A stretch of DNA of 64,000 bases, from NCBI GenBank assembly GCA_026003175.1, contig BPGT01000002.1, positions 930,001 through 994,000 on the forward strand. Direction: 5' to 3'. The stretch is from Armatimonadota bacterium. GTDB taxonomy: Bacteria; Armatimonadota; HRBIN16. A program made the translations under genes and the position numbers. This document shows positions 29,666 through 40,039 of this stretch, piece after piece. The notes under the pieces are model-generated. The model did not search any database and was not told the DNA's origin. It was given only the letters and a program-made list of their open reading frames with translations. How positions within the stretch are numbered: position 1 is the stretch's first letter; the number at the start of each line of letters is the position of its first letter.

Positions 29666-32146
29666 CTACTGGGGTGAACGTTTGATCACGTATTCGCCCG
29701 GCTTCAGCAACCAGCCTCCCGTCACTTTCGGTAGGGGAACGGCGCTGCCTTTGGCAAAACACTGCGCCTCTTGCCAGCCTTCGATTCTGAGCCGGAACAG
29801 GTGAGGCTGCTCCTTTAGCTCTGCTACCGGCGCGGCAAAACTGCCCCGCAAACTGTTGCCTACCAGCACCGCATCGGGATTGACCAGCAACGAGAAGGTG
29901 CGTTCATCCTCCTGCTGCAGGATATACAGCCCACTTCCTGTATACTCCACAACCGGCGAGCTGCCTGTACCCACAACCCGCCTGGGCGATTTCGGCAGCT
30001 TTAGCGGTCGCCACTCGTCGATGCCCCGTGCGTACATCACGACCTCTTCTGTCGCTAGCATACTCTGGTTATGTGTAAAAGAGGTCGCCATCAGGTCGGG
30101 AAGAACCAGCTCGGTAGCAGGACGTTCGTAATTAGCTCCGCGCGGCAGACGGCGGAAAGTCTCTCCAGCCAGCATGTAGCTGACCACTTTGGAAGGAGTA
30201 TACAGCCAGTTCAGCCAGTGTGCCTGCCAGTCGGTGTTCCAGCGGGCGGTGCTGATACTGTCGTACTGGAACTGACACGCCACCTGCACCTCCCCACTAC
30301 GGAAGCGTGCTGCCAGCACAGGATACAGGTAACAACTGACGTTAGTGGCGGGTGTATCGAATTCATACTCCAGTCGCGCCTTGCGGGCGAACTCGGCAGG
30401 CAGTTCCATCGGCGAGGCTTCCGGTAACAGGTTGAATCCGTCGTTCACACGCTCCCAGCCTCCCGGGTACTCAGCAGGAATGGTAATGGCATCGCACTCG
30501 GAATCGCCGATAGCCTGCACCAGTTCTCTGTCCGCTGCCCCGAAAAAGGCAATTGCCACCGGCTGTTTTGCCCCTGTAGAACGTATCGCCTCCACCATCT
30601 CGCGAATGTAATGGCGCATCAGCTCATAGCGAAACAGCGGAAAATAGGCTGGCGATTCAACAAGTCCTTTTGCGCTGCACCACTCCTGCCACAGCCTGCG
30701 GAAGGTCGCGCGGTCGCGCTCTATCACTTCGGGACGTTCGCCCTGCGGGGTGTAGCTGCGCGTGAAGAGGTCTTGATAGACGAAGTAGGCGGGTTCGTTC
30801 ATCACCTCCAGCAGTACGAGGCAGGGTTCATCCCTGTACGCCCGTCCAGTGTAGCGATTGACATGGTTCAGGAACTGCCGAAGGTAGTTCGCGGCAGCGC
30901 GTTTGGCTTCGGGCACAAACATCATGCCCGGCTTGCTGGTGTTGGCGGAGAAGGAATCGGCACGCTCGCCGGGTCCACCCCACCACGCAATGGGCGTGAA
31001 CATGAGATAAATGCCCCGTCGGCTGCACTCCGCCACCAGATAGTCCAGCAAGTCTAAATGTTCGTTGTCTATCAGGTTGCCCTGTCCATCGCTGATTTCG
31101 CGGTCGAACACATGGATACGAATGATTTGTACACCCATCAGCTGCAGGTGGTCAAGGTCCTGCCGGATAGTTGCTTGCATGTCCACGCCCAACCGCTTCA
31201 TATTTGCAAACTGATGCCAGCTCTGCGGGTAGTAGTTCACCCCCCACAGCGCTACCTCTCCCCCGTCGGCATAGTACAACACACCGTCCCGCACCACCAT
31301 TGGGCGTAGGGGAAGCGGATTGCCGATGGTCGTTGGCTTGGGGCGTGGCGTAGACGGGAGCGATTCTTGTTCGATAGAGGTAACAGGTTCATCACCTACC
31401 AGAACTGCCACCGGTGCTTTGTACAGCCCTCCACCTGCGTAGGTATTCTCCACCATCACTGTCAGCACGTTCTCCGCGCCGTAGCGCACCAGCGAATCGG
31501 GCAGAGGATAGTCGCGGGGCAAGTTCCAGCCGTTGGTACGCCCAACTTGTTGACCGTTAAGGAAGGTGATGTCGTTGTCGTCCACCGCCGCGATGTACAG
31601 GCGTAGTTTTTTGCCTCGCCACACCTCCGGCACAGTGAAACGCACCCGACACCATGCAGCACGCAGGTCAAACCACAGGTTAGGCACTCCAAAAGTTTCC
31701 CACCCCGAGTCGTCAGTATCGGGATTTGCCAGCGAGGCGTCCGCACCAGCTTCACGTGGGGTATACAGGCGTTTCCACGCCCGCTGTGTCAGGTCTATCC
31801 CGCGCCGGACGGCGATGCGCGCCGTACGGTTGTCGACGCGCGCCTGCACCCAGGCAGAATCCCGCTGAGGGAAGAGCGATACCTGCGCGGTGACTATCTG
31901 CCATCCGCGAGCGGGCAGATGCACCTGTAAGGATGCTGGTTCCACCTTGCCCCCCTCACAGGCGAAAGTAACCCGCACCTCTGCTGGCTGGCTGCTACGG
32001 TTGAGCACCAGAAAAGCAACGGGTGCTGGTTGCTCTTCTGCCACCAGCACCACCGGTAAAGAGGCGCGTAGTTCGAGCGCACTTTCCGTCTGTGGTGTTG
32101 CGCTTGCCATTGCAAAACCCAGCACAGCCACCCACCAGATGGTCAC
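29666..32146 (-). CDS. Secreted clan-A glycoside hydrolase with beta-sandwich modules
   Basis: This 826-aa protein begins with a signal peptide (IWWVAVLGFAMASA). A GH2-like sandwich of about residues 110-255 follows (WFDLRAAWCRVRFTVPEVWR, NDITFLNGQQVGRTNGWNLP). The TIM barrel from about residue 290 has LWGVNYYPQSWHQ, IRIHVFDREISD and the acid/base motif LEVMNEPAY of clan-A (GH5/GH2-like) enzymes. A nucleophile Glu cannot be fixed without alignment. The GTG start overlaps the stop of the DsbA-like gene by one base. Likely substrate is a plant or microbial beta-glycan. Confidence 0.82.
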   Translation of the reverse strand: MTIWWVAVLGFAMASATPQTESALELRASLPVVLVAEEQPAPVAFLVLNRSSQPAEVRVTFACEGGKVEPASLQVHLPARGWQIVTAQVSLFPQRDSAWVQARVDNRTARIAVRRGIDLTQRAWKRLYTPREAGADASLANPDTDDSGWETFGVPNLWFDLRAAWCRVRFTVPEVWRGKKLRLYIAAVDDNDITFLNGQQVGRTNGWNLPRDYPLPDSLVRYGAENVLTVMVENTYAGGGLYKAPVAVLVGDEPVTSIEQESLPSTPRPKPTTIGNPLPLRPMVVRDGVLYYADGGEVALWGVNYYPQSWHQFANMKRLGVDMQATIRQDLDHLQLMGVQIIRIHVFDREISDGQGNLIDNEHLDLLDYLVAECSRRGIYLMFTPIAWWGGPGERADSFSANTSKPGMMFVPEAKRAAANYLRQFLNHVNRYTGRAYRDEPCLVLLEVMNEPAYFVYQDLFTRSYTPQGERPEVIERDRATFRRLWQEWCSAKGLVESPAYFPLFRYELMRHYIREMVEAIRSTGAKQPVAIAFFGAADRELVQAIGDSECDAITIPAEYPGGWERVNDGFNLLPEASPMELPAEFARKARLEYEFDTPATNVSCYLYPVLAARFRSGEVQVACQFQYDSISTARWNTDWQAHWLNWLYTPSKVVSYMLAGETFRRLPRGANYERPATELVLPDLMATSFTHNQSMLATEEVVMYARGIDEWRPLKLPKSPRRVVGTGSSPVVEYTGSGLYILQQEDERTFSLLVNPDAVLVGNSLRGSFAAPVAELKEQPHLFRLRIEGWQEAQCFAKGSAVPLPKVTGGWLLKPGEYVIKRSPQ

Positions 32147-32793
32147 TAACCGCCCTCCATTACCTTCTCCACTTCCGTCAGCAGACTGGTATAGCCCTGT
32201 ATCATTCTCCCCTTCTCCCCGACGAAGAGGAAGTACGTGGGTGTAGAGGTAATCCCCAAACGCTTGCCCGTACTCAGGTCGTCGGCAACAACTTGCATCA
32301 CTTCCCTGCTCTTCATATCCTTGCGGAACTGCTCCATATTTAAGCCCAGCGAGCGTGCGAACTCCTCGATGCGCTTATCGTTTGCATCCTGCTCGTTGAA
32401 AATAAGGTCCTGCATCTCCCAGAACTTGCCTTGCCGGTGCGCTGCCTCCGCTGCCAGAGCGTACATCATCGCCCGCTCGTGGATGTCCAGGGGATAGTGG
32501 CGATACACCAGTCGAATCTTGCCCTCGTATTTGAGCAGGAGCTGTTCCACCGCCTCACTACCGCGACGGCAGGAAGGGCATTGCAAATCGCTAAACTCGA
32601 CAATCACCACGTGGGCGTTCGGGCTTCCCTTCTCGGGTCTGCCCGGAGCCAGTACGTCGTTCAGTTTGACCTCGGTGTCCTTTACCGGGGGGGGTTGTGG
32701 AGGACGGGAGTAATAGTTCAGCGCAGCCAGTCCCGCGCCCAAAACCAGAACAAGCCCCAGCATGATAAGCAAAAAACGTGTCTCCGACTTCAT
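32146..32793 (-). CDS. DsbA-like thioredoxin-fold disulfide oxidoreductase
   Basis: This 215-aa protein has an N-terminal membrane anchor (FLLIMLGLVLVLGAGLAALN) and a Thioredoxin_4/DsbA domain. The active site is DLQCPSCRRG. An inserted helical region follows, then the cis-Pro loop ITSTPTYFLFVG. It would introduce disulfides into proteins outside the membrane. The VKOR gene 10 bp upstream encodes the expected reoxidising partner, which supports this role. A C8 tract at the PPP stretch is in frame. Confidence 0.92.
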   Translation of the reverse strand: MKSETRFLLIMLGLVLVLGAGLAALNYYSRPPQPPPVKDTEVKLNDVLAPGRPEKGSPNAHVVIVEFSDLQCPSCRRGSEAVEQLLLKYEGKIRLVYRHYPLDIHERAMMYALAAEAAHRQGKFWEMQDLIFNEQDANDKRIEEFARSLGLNMEQFRKDMKSREVMQVVADDLSTGKRLGITSTPTYFLFVGEKGRMIQGYTSLLTEVEKVMEGG

Positions 32794-32803
32794 TTTTTCC
32801 TCT

Positions 32804-33253
32804 CTATGCCTCAGATGGTATGGTTAATGCCTGTGGTTGGCGCCACGCCAGCATGCTCAGCACAAATAGCGCCGTGGCAATTATAGCAGAAGCCACGCAC
32901 CACTGGCAAATTGCGTGGATGACGAACAGCTCGAGGTAGGTGAGATACACTGAAACAAGAAAACCTGTGGTACCCCACAACAGAAGCAGGTGAGCCACCC
33001 ATTTCTGCCGTTCGGCAGGTACGGAAGGGCGTATCGCACACAGCAGCGCGAACGACAGGTAAAACAACGTTCCGTATGCAGCTACTGGTATACCAAACAG
33101 GCGAGATGTGGGATGTTGCGCCACCTGGTCACAGCCGGCATTTGTGCAGGGAATGTTCGCGTTTTGCGCGTGCCAGTACCACAACATCCCTGCGATCACC
33201 AGACCAACCACCGCGAGCGCGAACATCACGCGATTGAGCCTGACAGCGCTCAT
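32804..33253 (-). CDS. Vitamin K epoxide reductase family protein (DsbB-like)
   Basis: This 149-aa protein has four membrane segments (MFALAVVGLVIAGMLWYWHA, AAYGTLFYLSFALLCAI, HLLLLWGTTGFLVSVYLTYL, ASAIIATALFVLSMLAW). The quinone-side CxxC is CQWC, and IPCTNAGC provides the shuttle cysteines. Bacterial VKOR proteins replace DsbB: they reoxidise DsbA-like proteins and pass electrons to quinone. It is encoded directly before its likely substrate, the DsbA-like protein. Confidence 0.93.
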   Translation of the reverse strand: MSAVRLNRVMFALAVVGLVIAGMLWYWHAQNANIPCTNAGCDQVAQHPTSRLFGIPVAAYGTLFYLSFALLCAIRPSVPAERQKWVAHLLLLWGTTGFLVSVYLTYLELFVIHAICQWCVASAIIATALFVLSMLAWRQPQALTIPSEA

Positions 33254-33270
33254 ACTCCTCCATCCACGAG

Positions 33271-34821
<1,551 letters not shown>

Positions 34822-37026
34822 TCACGCGCTACGTCGCACGCGGGTTGCCACCTCGCCCAGCAAGGTGAACACCGTGTTGCCCTGCGCTCCCAGAGAGATG
34901 GCCTGCCGGAGATGCTCCTCTGCACGCCGGAAATCACCGTCAATCACATACAGTTCGCCCAGTCGCACGTGATACGCACTCTCACGCGGATCCAGCCGGG
35001 TAAGTGTCTCGAGCGCGCGGATTTCGCGGTCTACCATGCCGTGGTCCTTGGTAAACTCGGCGAGCTCTTTCCACACCTCGATGTTTTCCGGCTCCAGAGT
35101 CACCGCACGCTCATACAACTTGACGGCGGCGAGCACATCATGGTCGGTCAGGTGTTTCATCCGCGCTGTCATACAAAGAGCATGCACGTTATTGTTGTCG
35201 ATGTTGTCTAGCACATGCTCGAACACCGTGAGGGCAGCGGGGTAAACCTCCAATCGCGCCAGCGTATCGCCCAGAAGCAGGTTCGCCTCCAGGTGTAAGG
35301 GTTGTAGCGAGACGGCTGCCTGCAGTGCCTGCAACGCTCCGTTCAGGTCGTTGGTAAACTCCAGCAAGAGTTTACCTGTCATCAGCTGCGCTTCAAAATC
35401 GTCAGGCGCAATCTCCGCTGCCATCTGGTAATAGGTCAGCGCGTTCTTTGCCTCGCGGCGGCGCAGATACTCGGCGGCTATCCACTTGCGCACCTGTGCG
35501 TTCTGCGGTTGTTCCTCTGCCAGACGCTTCCACAGCTGGAGTGCGAGCTCGGGTGGGCGTTTCTCCTTGGCGTATAGAGCCGCCACACTTTCGCACATGC
35601 CAGGCCACTCCTTGCGGGCGTGCAGTACCTTCTGGTAGATGTGAGTGGCTTCGTGGTTGGTGACGCCGTTGTGCGCATATGCTTTTGCTAGCGCAATCAG
35701 TATCTCCACATCGTCCGGGTAGCTTTTATGGGCAACGGCGTACGCTCTCATCGCTTTCTGCGAGTAGTTCTCGGCCGCTGCCAGCGATCGCGAATAAGCA
35801 TAAGCAATCACGGCATCCGACGGGTCGTGTTCAAAAGCCTTGGCATACAAGCTTATCGCGCTTTTCGTTTGCGCGCCTCGCTGTGCCAGACAATGCGCCA
35901 TCGCACACTGAATGTCCGCAACGCTCCCCGCCAGCTCTTCTATCACGGGAGCCAGCGTTTTTTCGTTCTTCAACACCTTGCTGTAAACGTCTTCCGCCTG
36001 CTCGTCGTATATTTTGTTGTTCGCCAGGGCAAGAGCCAGCGCGGCAAGAATCTGCTGGTCGTCGGGGTTCAAAGCAAATGCCTCGCGATACACGGACAGG
36101 GCGTTCTCGTCGAAGCAACGCATTAGCGCGTAACATCGGGATAGAGCCTGCACGTAGCGAGGGCGTTCCTCTGCCCCGGTAGCTGCTGCCACACGCAGTA
36201 CTTCCGCTTCCCACGGCTTGCCCTGCAAGTGTTCGGTGACATAATCTGCGAGGAAGCGTGTGTTGGCGGTATCACGCGGCGAATGTTTGAAAAAGGCGTA
36301 ATACACTTTCAGCGCCTGTGGATCGGTGCGGGGTGGGTAGGCACGCGCGAGGTAGGTTAACCAGCCGGATGGATTGGGGTTGACGGCGTAGGCACGAGAT
36401 ACCACATCCACACACTCCGGGGTAATGTTGCCCTCGCGCACAATGATATTCGCCAAGTCCTCCAGAAACTTGGAACGCGACAGGTTGAAGCGATTCCATA
36501 GAGGATGTTCCTTCCACTCCTCACGCACTACCCGCACCCATACGGGTATCATCTGTTCATCCTGTGGGATCCATCCCTGTTTGTAGGCTGCTGCCAGTAG
36601 AAAAGCCGGACCGGGGTCGTCGGGTTGCGCCGTGAAACGTCGGCGGTATACAGGCACTCGTTCTGCGGAAAAAATACCGCTGTTGACATCTGCCTCTACC
36701 AGACACCGTTCCAGACGGGCACGGCTGATGTCATCCAGCCCATTGCACTTCAGAGCAGCCAGATAAAACGCAAAAGCCATTCGGCTGGTGCGAGGAGGGT
36801 CTTCCAGCGACCATTTGCGTGCCAGAGTCACCACGGTTTTACGGTATGCAACCAGCACGCTGGCGAAAGCTCCTATCACACTTCCCGCCGCTGCCGCAAA
36901 GGGGGTGAACAGGCAAAAGTACTGCTGCACCCACTGCAGCTCCGATGCCCCCAAACGCCCATCGGACGTGGCGAATAAGACGCTCTTCCTGATGCGTCGA
37001 AGCCGCCCGTAAAGCCATCGCACCAC
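34822..37026 (-). CDS. Large TPR-repeat protein
   Basis: This 734-aa protein is made almost entirely of helical pairs of TPR/SEL1 type. Clear units include ALTYYQMAAEIAPDDFEAQL, AAVKLYERAVTLEPENIEVW and AEEHLRQAISLGAQGNT near the C-terminus. A membrane-like segment near residues 38-62 (FAAAAGSVIGAFASVLVAY) may anchor it. It starts with GTG-GTG after AAAGGA. It probably works as a scaffold; no enzymatic domain is visible. Spacing to guaB is 66 bp on the same strand. Confidence 0.8.
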   Translation of the reverse strand: MVRWLYGRLRRIRKSVLFATSDGRLGASELQWVQQYFCLFTPFAAAAGSVIGAFASVLVAYRKTVVTLARKWSLEDPPRTSRMAFAFYLAALKCNGLDDISRARLERCLVEADVNSGIFSAERVPVYRRRFTAQPDDPGPAFLLAAAYKQGWIPQDEQMIPVWVRVVREEWKEHPLWNRFNLSRSKFLEDLANIIVREGNITPECVDVVSRAYAVNPNPSGWLTYLARAYPPRTDPQALKVYYAFFKHSPRDTANTRFLADYVTEHLQGKPWEAEVLRVAAATGAEERPRYVQALSRCYALMRCFDENALSVYREAFALNPDDQQILAALALALANNKIYDEQAEDVYSKVLKNEKTLAPVIEELAGSVADIQCAMAHCLAQRGAQTKSAISLYAKAFEHDPSDAVIAYAYSRSLAAAENYSQKAMRAYAVAHKSYPDDVEILIALAKAYAHNGVTNHEATHIYQKVLHARKEWPGMCESVAALYAKEKRPPELALQLWKRLAEEQPQNAQVRKWIAAEYLRRREAKNALTYYQMAAEIAPDDFEAQLMTGKLLLEFTNDLNGALQALQAAVSLQPLHLEANLLLGDTLARLEVYPAALTVFEHVLDNIDNNNVHALCMTARMKHLTDHDVLAAVKLYERAVTLEPENIEVWKELAEFTKDHGMVDREIRALETLTRLDPRESAYHVRLGELYVIDGDFRRAEEHLRQAISLGAQGNTVFTLLGEVATRVRRSA

Positions 37027-37101
37027 AACGTCCTTTCTATCCAGAGTATCTTCCCAGAAGGTTATTCCATAAAATTACGGGTTTCTCAAAGGGCGAGTCC
37101 G

Positions 37102-37941
37102 TTAGGGCAGTTGAAGAGGCTGGTCTGGAGCAAAAATGCGCTGGACATTTGCATACAGACTTGGCCATGCTCCTTTGCGAAGGCGGAATTTTGTGCCGTG
37201 ATTATGCCTCGTTCGTGCGTCGAAGTCTACTAGCACATCTCCTGTCTCTATCGCTTGAAGGAAAGCATCGAAACGAAAGTCGGATAGCAGATAAAGCTCC
37301 TCGAAGCGAAACCATTCGTGCTCATTCTCTATCTTACTGTCGGCAATCACGTAGAAACAGTTGCGGAGCTTTTGAGCAATAAGTGGTTCAAGGTCGTCAA
37401 ACGCCCAGAATGGCTCGGGGTTCAAAGGAGCGAATCCTGTTCGCTGTTTGACCTCCTCTAACCATCCTGCAATTTCCGGGACATCACTTTTTACCCTAGT
37501 GTGGTCGAAAACAAGTCTCAACTTCTTTGCCTCTCTATCTACCAGTATAGTGAAACCTCTATCGGTAAACTGCGAGGCGCGAATAGTCTGGCGGAAACTC
37601 ATTTCGTCCTGTGGGTATTTCTTGCCTGCCAGCTGGTGTCGCCACCCATGGAGAGGCAATAGTATATTAGTAACCACTTTGCATGCACGCGGAGATGGCT
37701 CGACATGCTTGAGGGTAACCAGCGAGGTAGAATCTTTGCGCTGAGCCTTAATCTCCCACTCTTGGGCGTTAGGGATCGGGAGGTTGTTCTCGGTGATGCC
37801 CAAGAGCGACTCAAGAGTGTTTCCAACAGCTCCATCGTTACGCATGTTCACAGTGTGCTTAACACTTTTGTGCCATCCCTGCTGAGAGATAGCATAAATC
37901 CTCATGATAAGGTCTTCTTTGCAGAGTAACTCAATGTTCAT
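37102..37941 (-). CDS. Type II restriction endonuclease, MvaI/BcnI family
   Basis: This 279-aa protein matches the monomeric MvaI/BcnI enzymes: LLGITENNLPIPNAQEWEIK contains the PD-(D/E)xK core (E-x-K in EWEIKAQ). Then come EPSPRA, EMSFRQTI, RGFTILVD, and DFDARTRHNHGTKFRLRKG near the end, the family's DNA-contact stretch. MvaI cuts CCWGG and BcnI CCSGG; the exact site here cannot be told. The ATG at 37941 overlaps the stop of the methyltransferase gene (ATGA) and has no ribosome-binding site of its own. This suggests coupling, so the nuclease is made only after the methyltransferase message is read. Confidence 0.9.
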   Translation of the reverse strand: MNIELLCKEDLIMRIYAISQQGWHKSVKHTVNMRNDGAVGNTLESLLGITENNLPIPNAQEWEIKAQRKDSTSLVTLKHVEPSPRACKVVTNILLPLHGWRHQLAGKKYPQDEMSFRQTIRASQFTDRGFTILVDREAKKLRLVFDHTRVKSDVPEIAGWLEEVKQRTGFAPLNPEPFWAFDDLEPLIAQKLRNCFYVIADSKIENEHEWFRFEELYLLSDFRFDAFLQAIETGDVLVDFDARTRHNHGTKFRLRKGAWPSLYANVQRIFAPDQPLQLP

Positions 37942-38876
37942 TCTGGTCGCCAAAAATCAAGGAGGTATTCAAACGTAGTGCCCATCGTGATGTAGTTTGA
38001 CGGATAGCCGAAAATGCCTATACCGTTAACAAGGTTGCGTCTATCCCAGATGATAATGTTGCGCAGCTCGTACCCCCGTTTGCGCAGTTCCTCGACAAGG
38101 GCAATGTGTATGGTAATCCGCTCATCTTCCCACCACATATCGGGCACGTTGATCACGCAGTGTGCTTTGGGTTTGAGTAACGGCAACAATGATTCAAAAA
38201 TGTCGCCCATCGCCTGCGTATAATTTTCCAGATTCATCGTGCCCAGGTCTCGTTCATCCTGGCTGTACTGCTCCACTTTTCCATACTGCTCGTTTTTACG
38301 GAACCTTCTGGATTTGTTCTTACGAGGGCGATTGAGAAGATTCGCATATGGGGGCGATGTCCAAACCAGCTTCACCGTCTCTTCCCGCAAGTACAAAGGG
38401 ATATGCCGAGCGTCATCCTGTATCGCCACCTGCTGGGTGCTGCCCAGAGGAAGCGAGGCACGTATCCTCTCCGCACATAACGCCACGTACCTCTCCTGCA
38501 GGTCAAAACCGACTGCGTTCCTATCCAGGTCCTGTGCCGCAACCAGTGTGGTGCCACTACCTACAAACGGGTCCAGCACCAGCTCTCCACGATGGGTAAA
38601 GAGCTCTATTATCCGCTTTGCCAGCGCGATGGGGAACACCGCAGGGTGCACACTCTTATCGCGAATGTCGCGTCCCTCATACGAAAATTGCCAAACTCCT
38701 ACCTGGCATTTCACCCACTCCGCTGGAGGCAGGCAACTCAGATGACTGGGTTTGCAGTCACACTGACGTTCGCAAGCAATCGGCAGTTTGCGGCGATAGA
38801 AAACACTATTCGGGTAGATTGCCTCTGGCAGACGTGGTATGTTCGGCAACACGCTGATTTCCGCCTGAACCGTCAT
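37938..38876 (-). CDS. Type II DNA methyltransferase (N4-cytosine type)
   Basis: This 312-aa protein has the SAM-binding motif LVLDPFVGSGTTL and the catalytic motif TSPPYANLL, whose SPPY form is typical of N4-cytosine methyltransferases. Later motifs NVPDMWWEDE and PSNYITMGTTFEYLLDFW complete the fold. A cysteine-rich stretch near residues 34-50 (CERQCDCKPSHLSC) may bind a metal. Next to an MvaI/BcnI nuclease it should protect the same site (MvaI's partner also makes N4-methylcytosine). GAGGAG precedes the ATG. Confidence 0.92.
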   Translation of the reverse strand: MTVQAEISVLPNIPRLPEAIYPNSVFYRRKLPIACERQCDCKPSHLSCLPPAEWVKCQVGVWQFSYEGRDIRDKSVHPAVFPIALAKRIIELFTHRGELVLDPFVGSGTTLVAAQDLDRNAVGFDLQERYVALCAERIRASLPLGSTQQVAIQDDARHIPLYLREETVKLVWTSPPYANLLNRPRKNKSRRFRKNEQYGKVEQYSQDERDLGTMNLENYTQAMGDIFESLLPLLKPKAHCVINVPDMWWEDERITIHIALVEELRKRGYELRNIIIWDRRNLVNGIGIFGYPSNYITMGTTFEYLLDFWRPE

Positions 38877-38915
38877 ATACTGGCTCTCCTCAATCCATAC
38901 CTCATCCTCTACCTA

Positions 38916-38944
38916 AACATATCATATTCTGCGTGGGCGGTCAA
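38916..38944 (-). promoter_or_regulatory. Promoter of the restriction-modification operon
   Basis: On the minus strand TTGACC (38944-38939) and TATGTT (38921-38916) are 17 bp apart. The start of the methyltransferase gene follows 40 bp later. Confidence 0.5.
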
Positions 38945-38975
38945 GAGCGTTCCACCCTGCCGAGCTCGCTCCAAT

Positions 38976-39004
38976 TTGCCAACATCTTTTAGGTATGTTA
39001 TAAT
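38976..39004 (+). promoter_or_regulatory. Promoter of the DUF362 operon
   Basis: TTGCCA (38976-38981) and TATAAT (38999-39004) are 17 bp apart, a near-ideal sigma70 promoter. It is divergent from the promoter of the restriction-modification operon 31 bp away. Confidence 0.7.
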
Positions 39005-39011
39005 GATATAC

Positions 39012-39083
39012 ATGCTAGATAAAATAAGCCAAACAACAAAAGAAAGCGTACCTTCTGCAAGCGGTACAGCGTCAGTAAAATAA
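39012..39083 (+). CDS. Possible 23-aa leader peptide, leaderless start
   Basis: An ATG lies 8 nt after the -10 box, about where transcription should start, so it could be translated from a leaderless message. It encodes MLDKISQTTKESVPSASGTA and VK, then stops 3 nt before the AGGAGG of the DUF362 gene. It has no recognised domain, and could be chance. Confidence 0.3.
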   Translation: MLDKISQTTKESVPSASGTASVK

Positions 39084-39097
39084 AGGAGGTTTACCCC

Positions 39098-40036
39098 ATG
39101 AACCGGCGTGAGATGTTACAGTGGTTAGGAGTAGCAGGCATGGCGGCGATCGCCGGTTGCTCAGGGCGAAGAAGCGGGCTGCCTGAAGTCTCCCAGAAAC
39201 CGCTGAGTACCCCTAAAGCAGAGCACCTCAAGAGGGTTCAAAACATCGTGGCAGTTGCTTCACGAGGTAACGCACGCGAGATGGTGGAGCGTGCCTTGCG
39301 TCCGCTGGGTGGCATCGACAAGTTCGTGCGCCCGGGCGATACGGTGGTGCTGAAGCCGAATGCGGCGTGGTTACGTACCCCCGAACAAGCCGCAAATACC
39401 AACCCCGAAGTAGTGGCAGCGGTGGTCGAACTGTGCAAGAAAGCGGGGGCAAAGCGCATCCTCATCGTAGAGCACACCTGCGACAACCCCGCCACGATGT
39501 GCTTCGAGATGAGCGGCATCCGCAAGGTTGCCGAAGCGGGTGGCGCAGTTATCATCAATGCCAACGCTGAAGGAATGTATCGCCCCGTAAACATCACAGG
39601 GGCAAAAGCGCTCCAGCAGACACAGGTGGTACGAGACGTGCTGGAGGCGGACTGTTTCATCAACCTGCCCGTTGCCAAAGACCACAGCGCCACCCGCGTC
39701 ACGCTGGGGCTGAAGAACCTGATGGGCATTATTTGGGACCGACAGGAGTGGCATCACCTCGGCGTGCATGAGTGCATCGGCGATTTTACGCTGGCAGTGA
39801 AGCCACATCTAACCATTATCGACGCTACTCGTATCCTGGTCACTAAAGGACCCAAGGGTCCTGGCGAGGTGGCACATCCCAACCAGATTATCGCGGCGGT
39901 AGACCCCGTAGCAGCGGATGCCTTCGCCACTACCCTGTTCGGGCTGAAGCCGGACGACATCGGTTACATCATGCACGCACACCGGCTGGGTGTGGGCGAG
40001 GCACGCCTGAATCGCCTCAGCATCACGAGGGTATAA
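39098..40036 (+). CDS. DUF362 protein, exported lipoprotein-like
   Basis: This 312-aa protein has a twin-arginine-like start (NRREMLQWLGVAG) and a lipobox AIAGC (Cys21), so it is probably anchored outside the membrane. The DUF362 core follows: VRPGDTVVLKPNAAW, NTNPEVVAAVVELCKKAGAK, FINLPVAKDHSATRVTLGLK, NLMGIIW and DPVAADAFA. Function of DUF362 is not established; many members sit beside iron-sulfur proteins, as here. AGGAGG precedes the ATG, and it heads a three-gene operon. Confidence 0.88.
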   Translation: MNRREMLQWLGVAGMAAIAGCSGRRSGLPEVSQKPLSTPKAEHLKRVQNIVAVASRGNAREMVERALRPLGGIDKFVRPGDTVVLKPNAAWLRTPEQAANTNPEVVAAVVELCKKAGAKRILIVEHTCDNPATMCFEMSGIRKVAEAGGAVIINANAEGMYRPVNITGAKALQQTQVVRDVLEADCFINLPVAKDHSATRVTLGLKNLMGIIWDRQEWHHLGVHECIGDFTLAVKPHLTIIDATRILVTKGPKGPGEVAHPNQIIAAVDPVAADAFATTLFGLKPDDIGYIMHAHRLGVGEARLNRLSITRV

Positions 40037-40039
40037 CCG

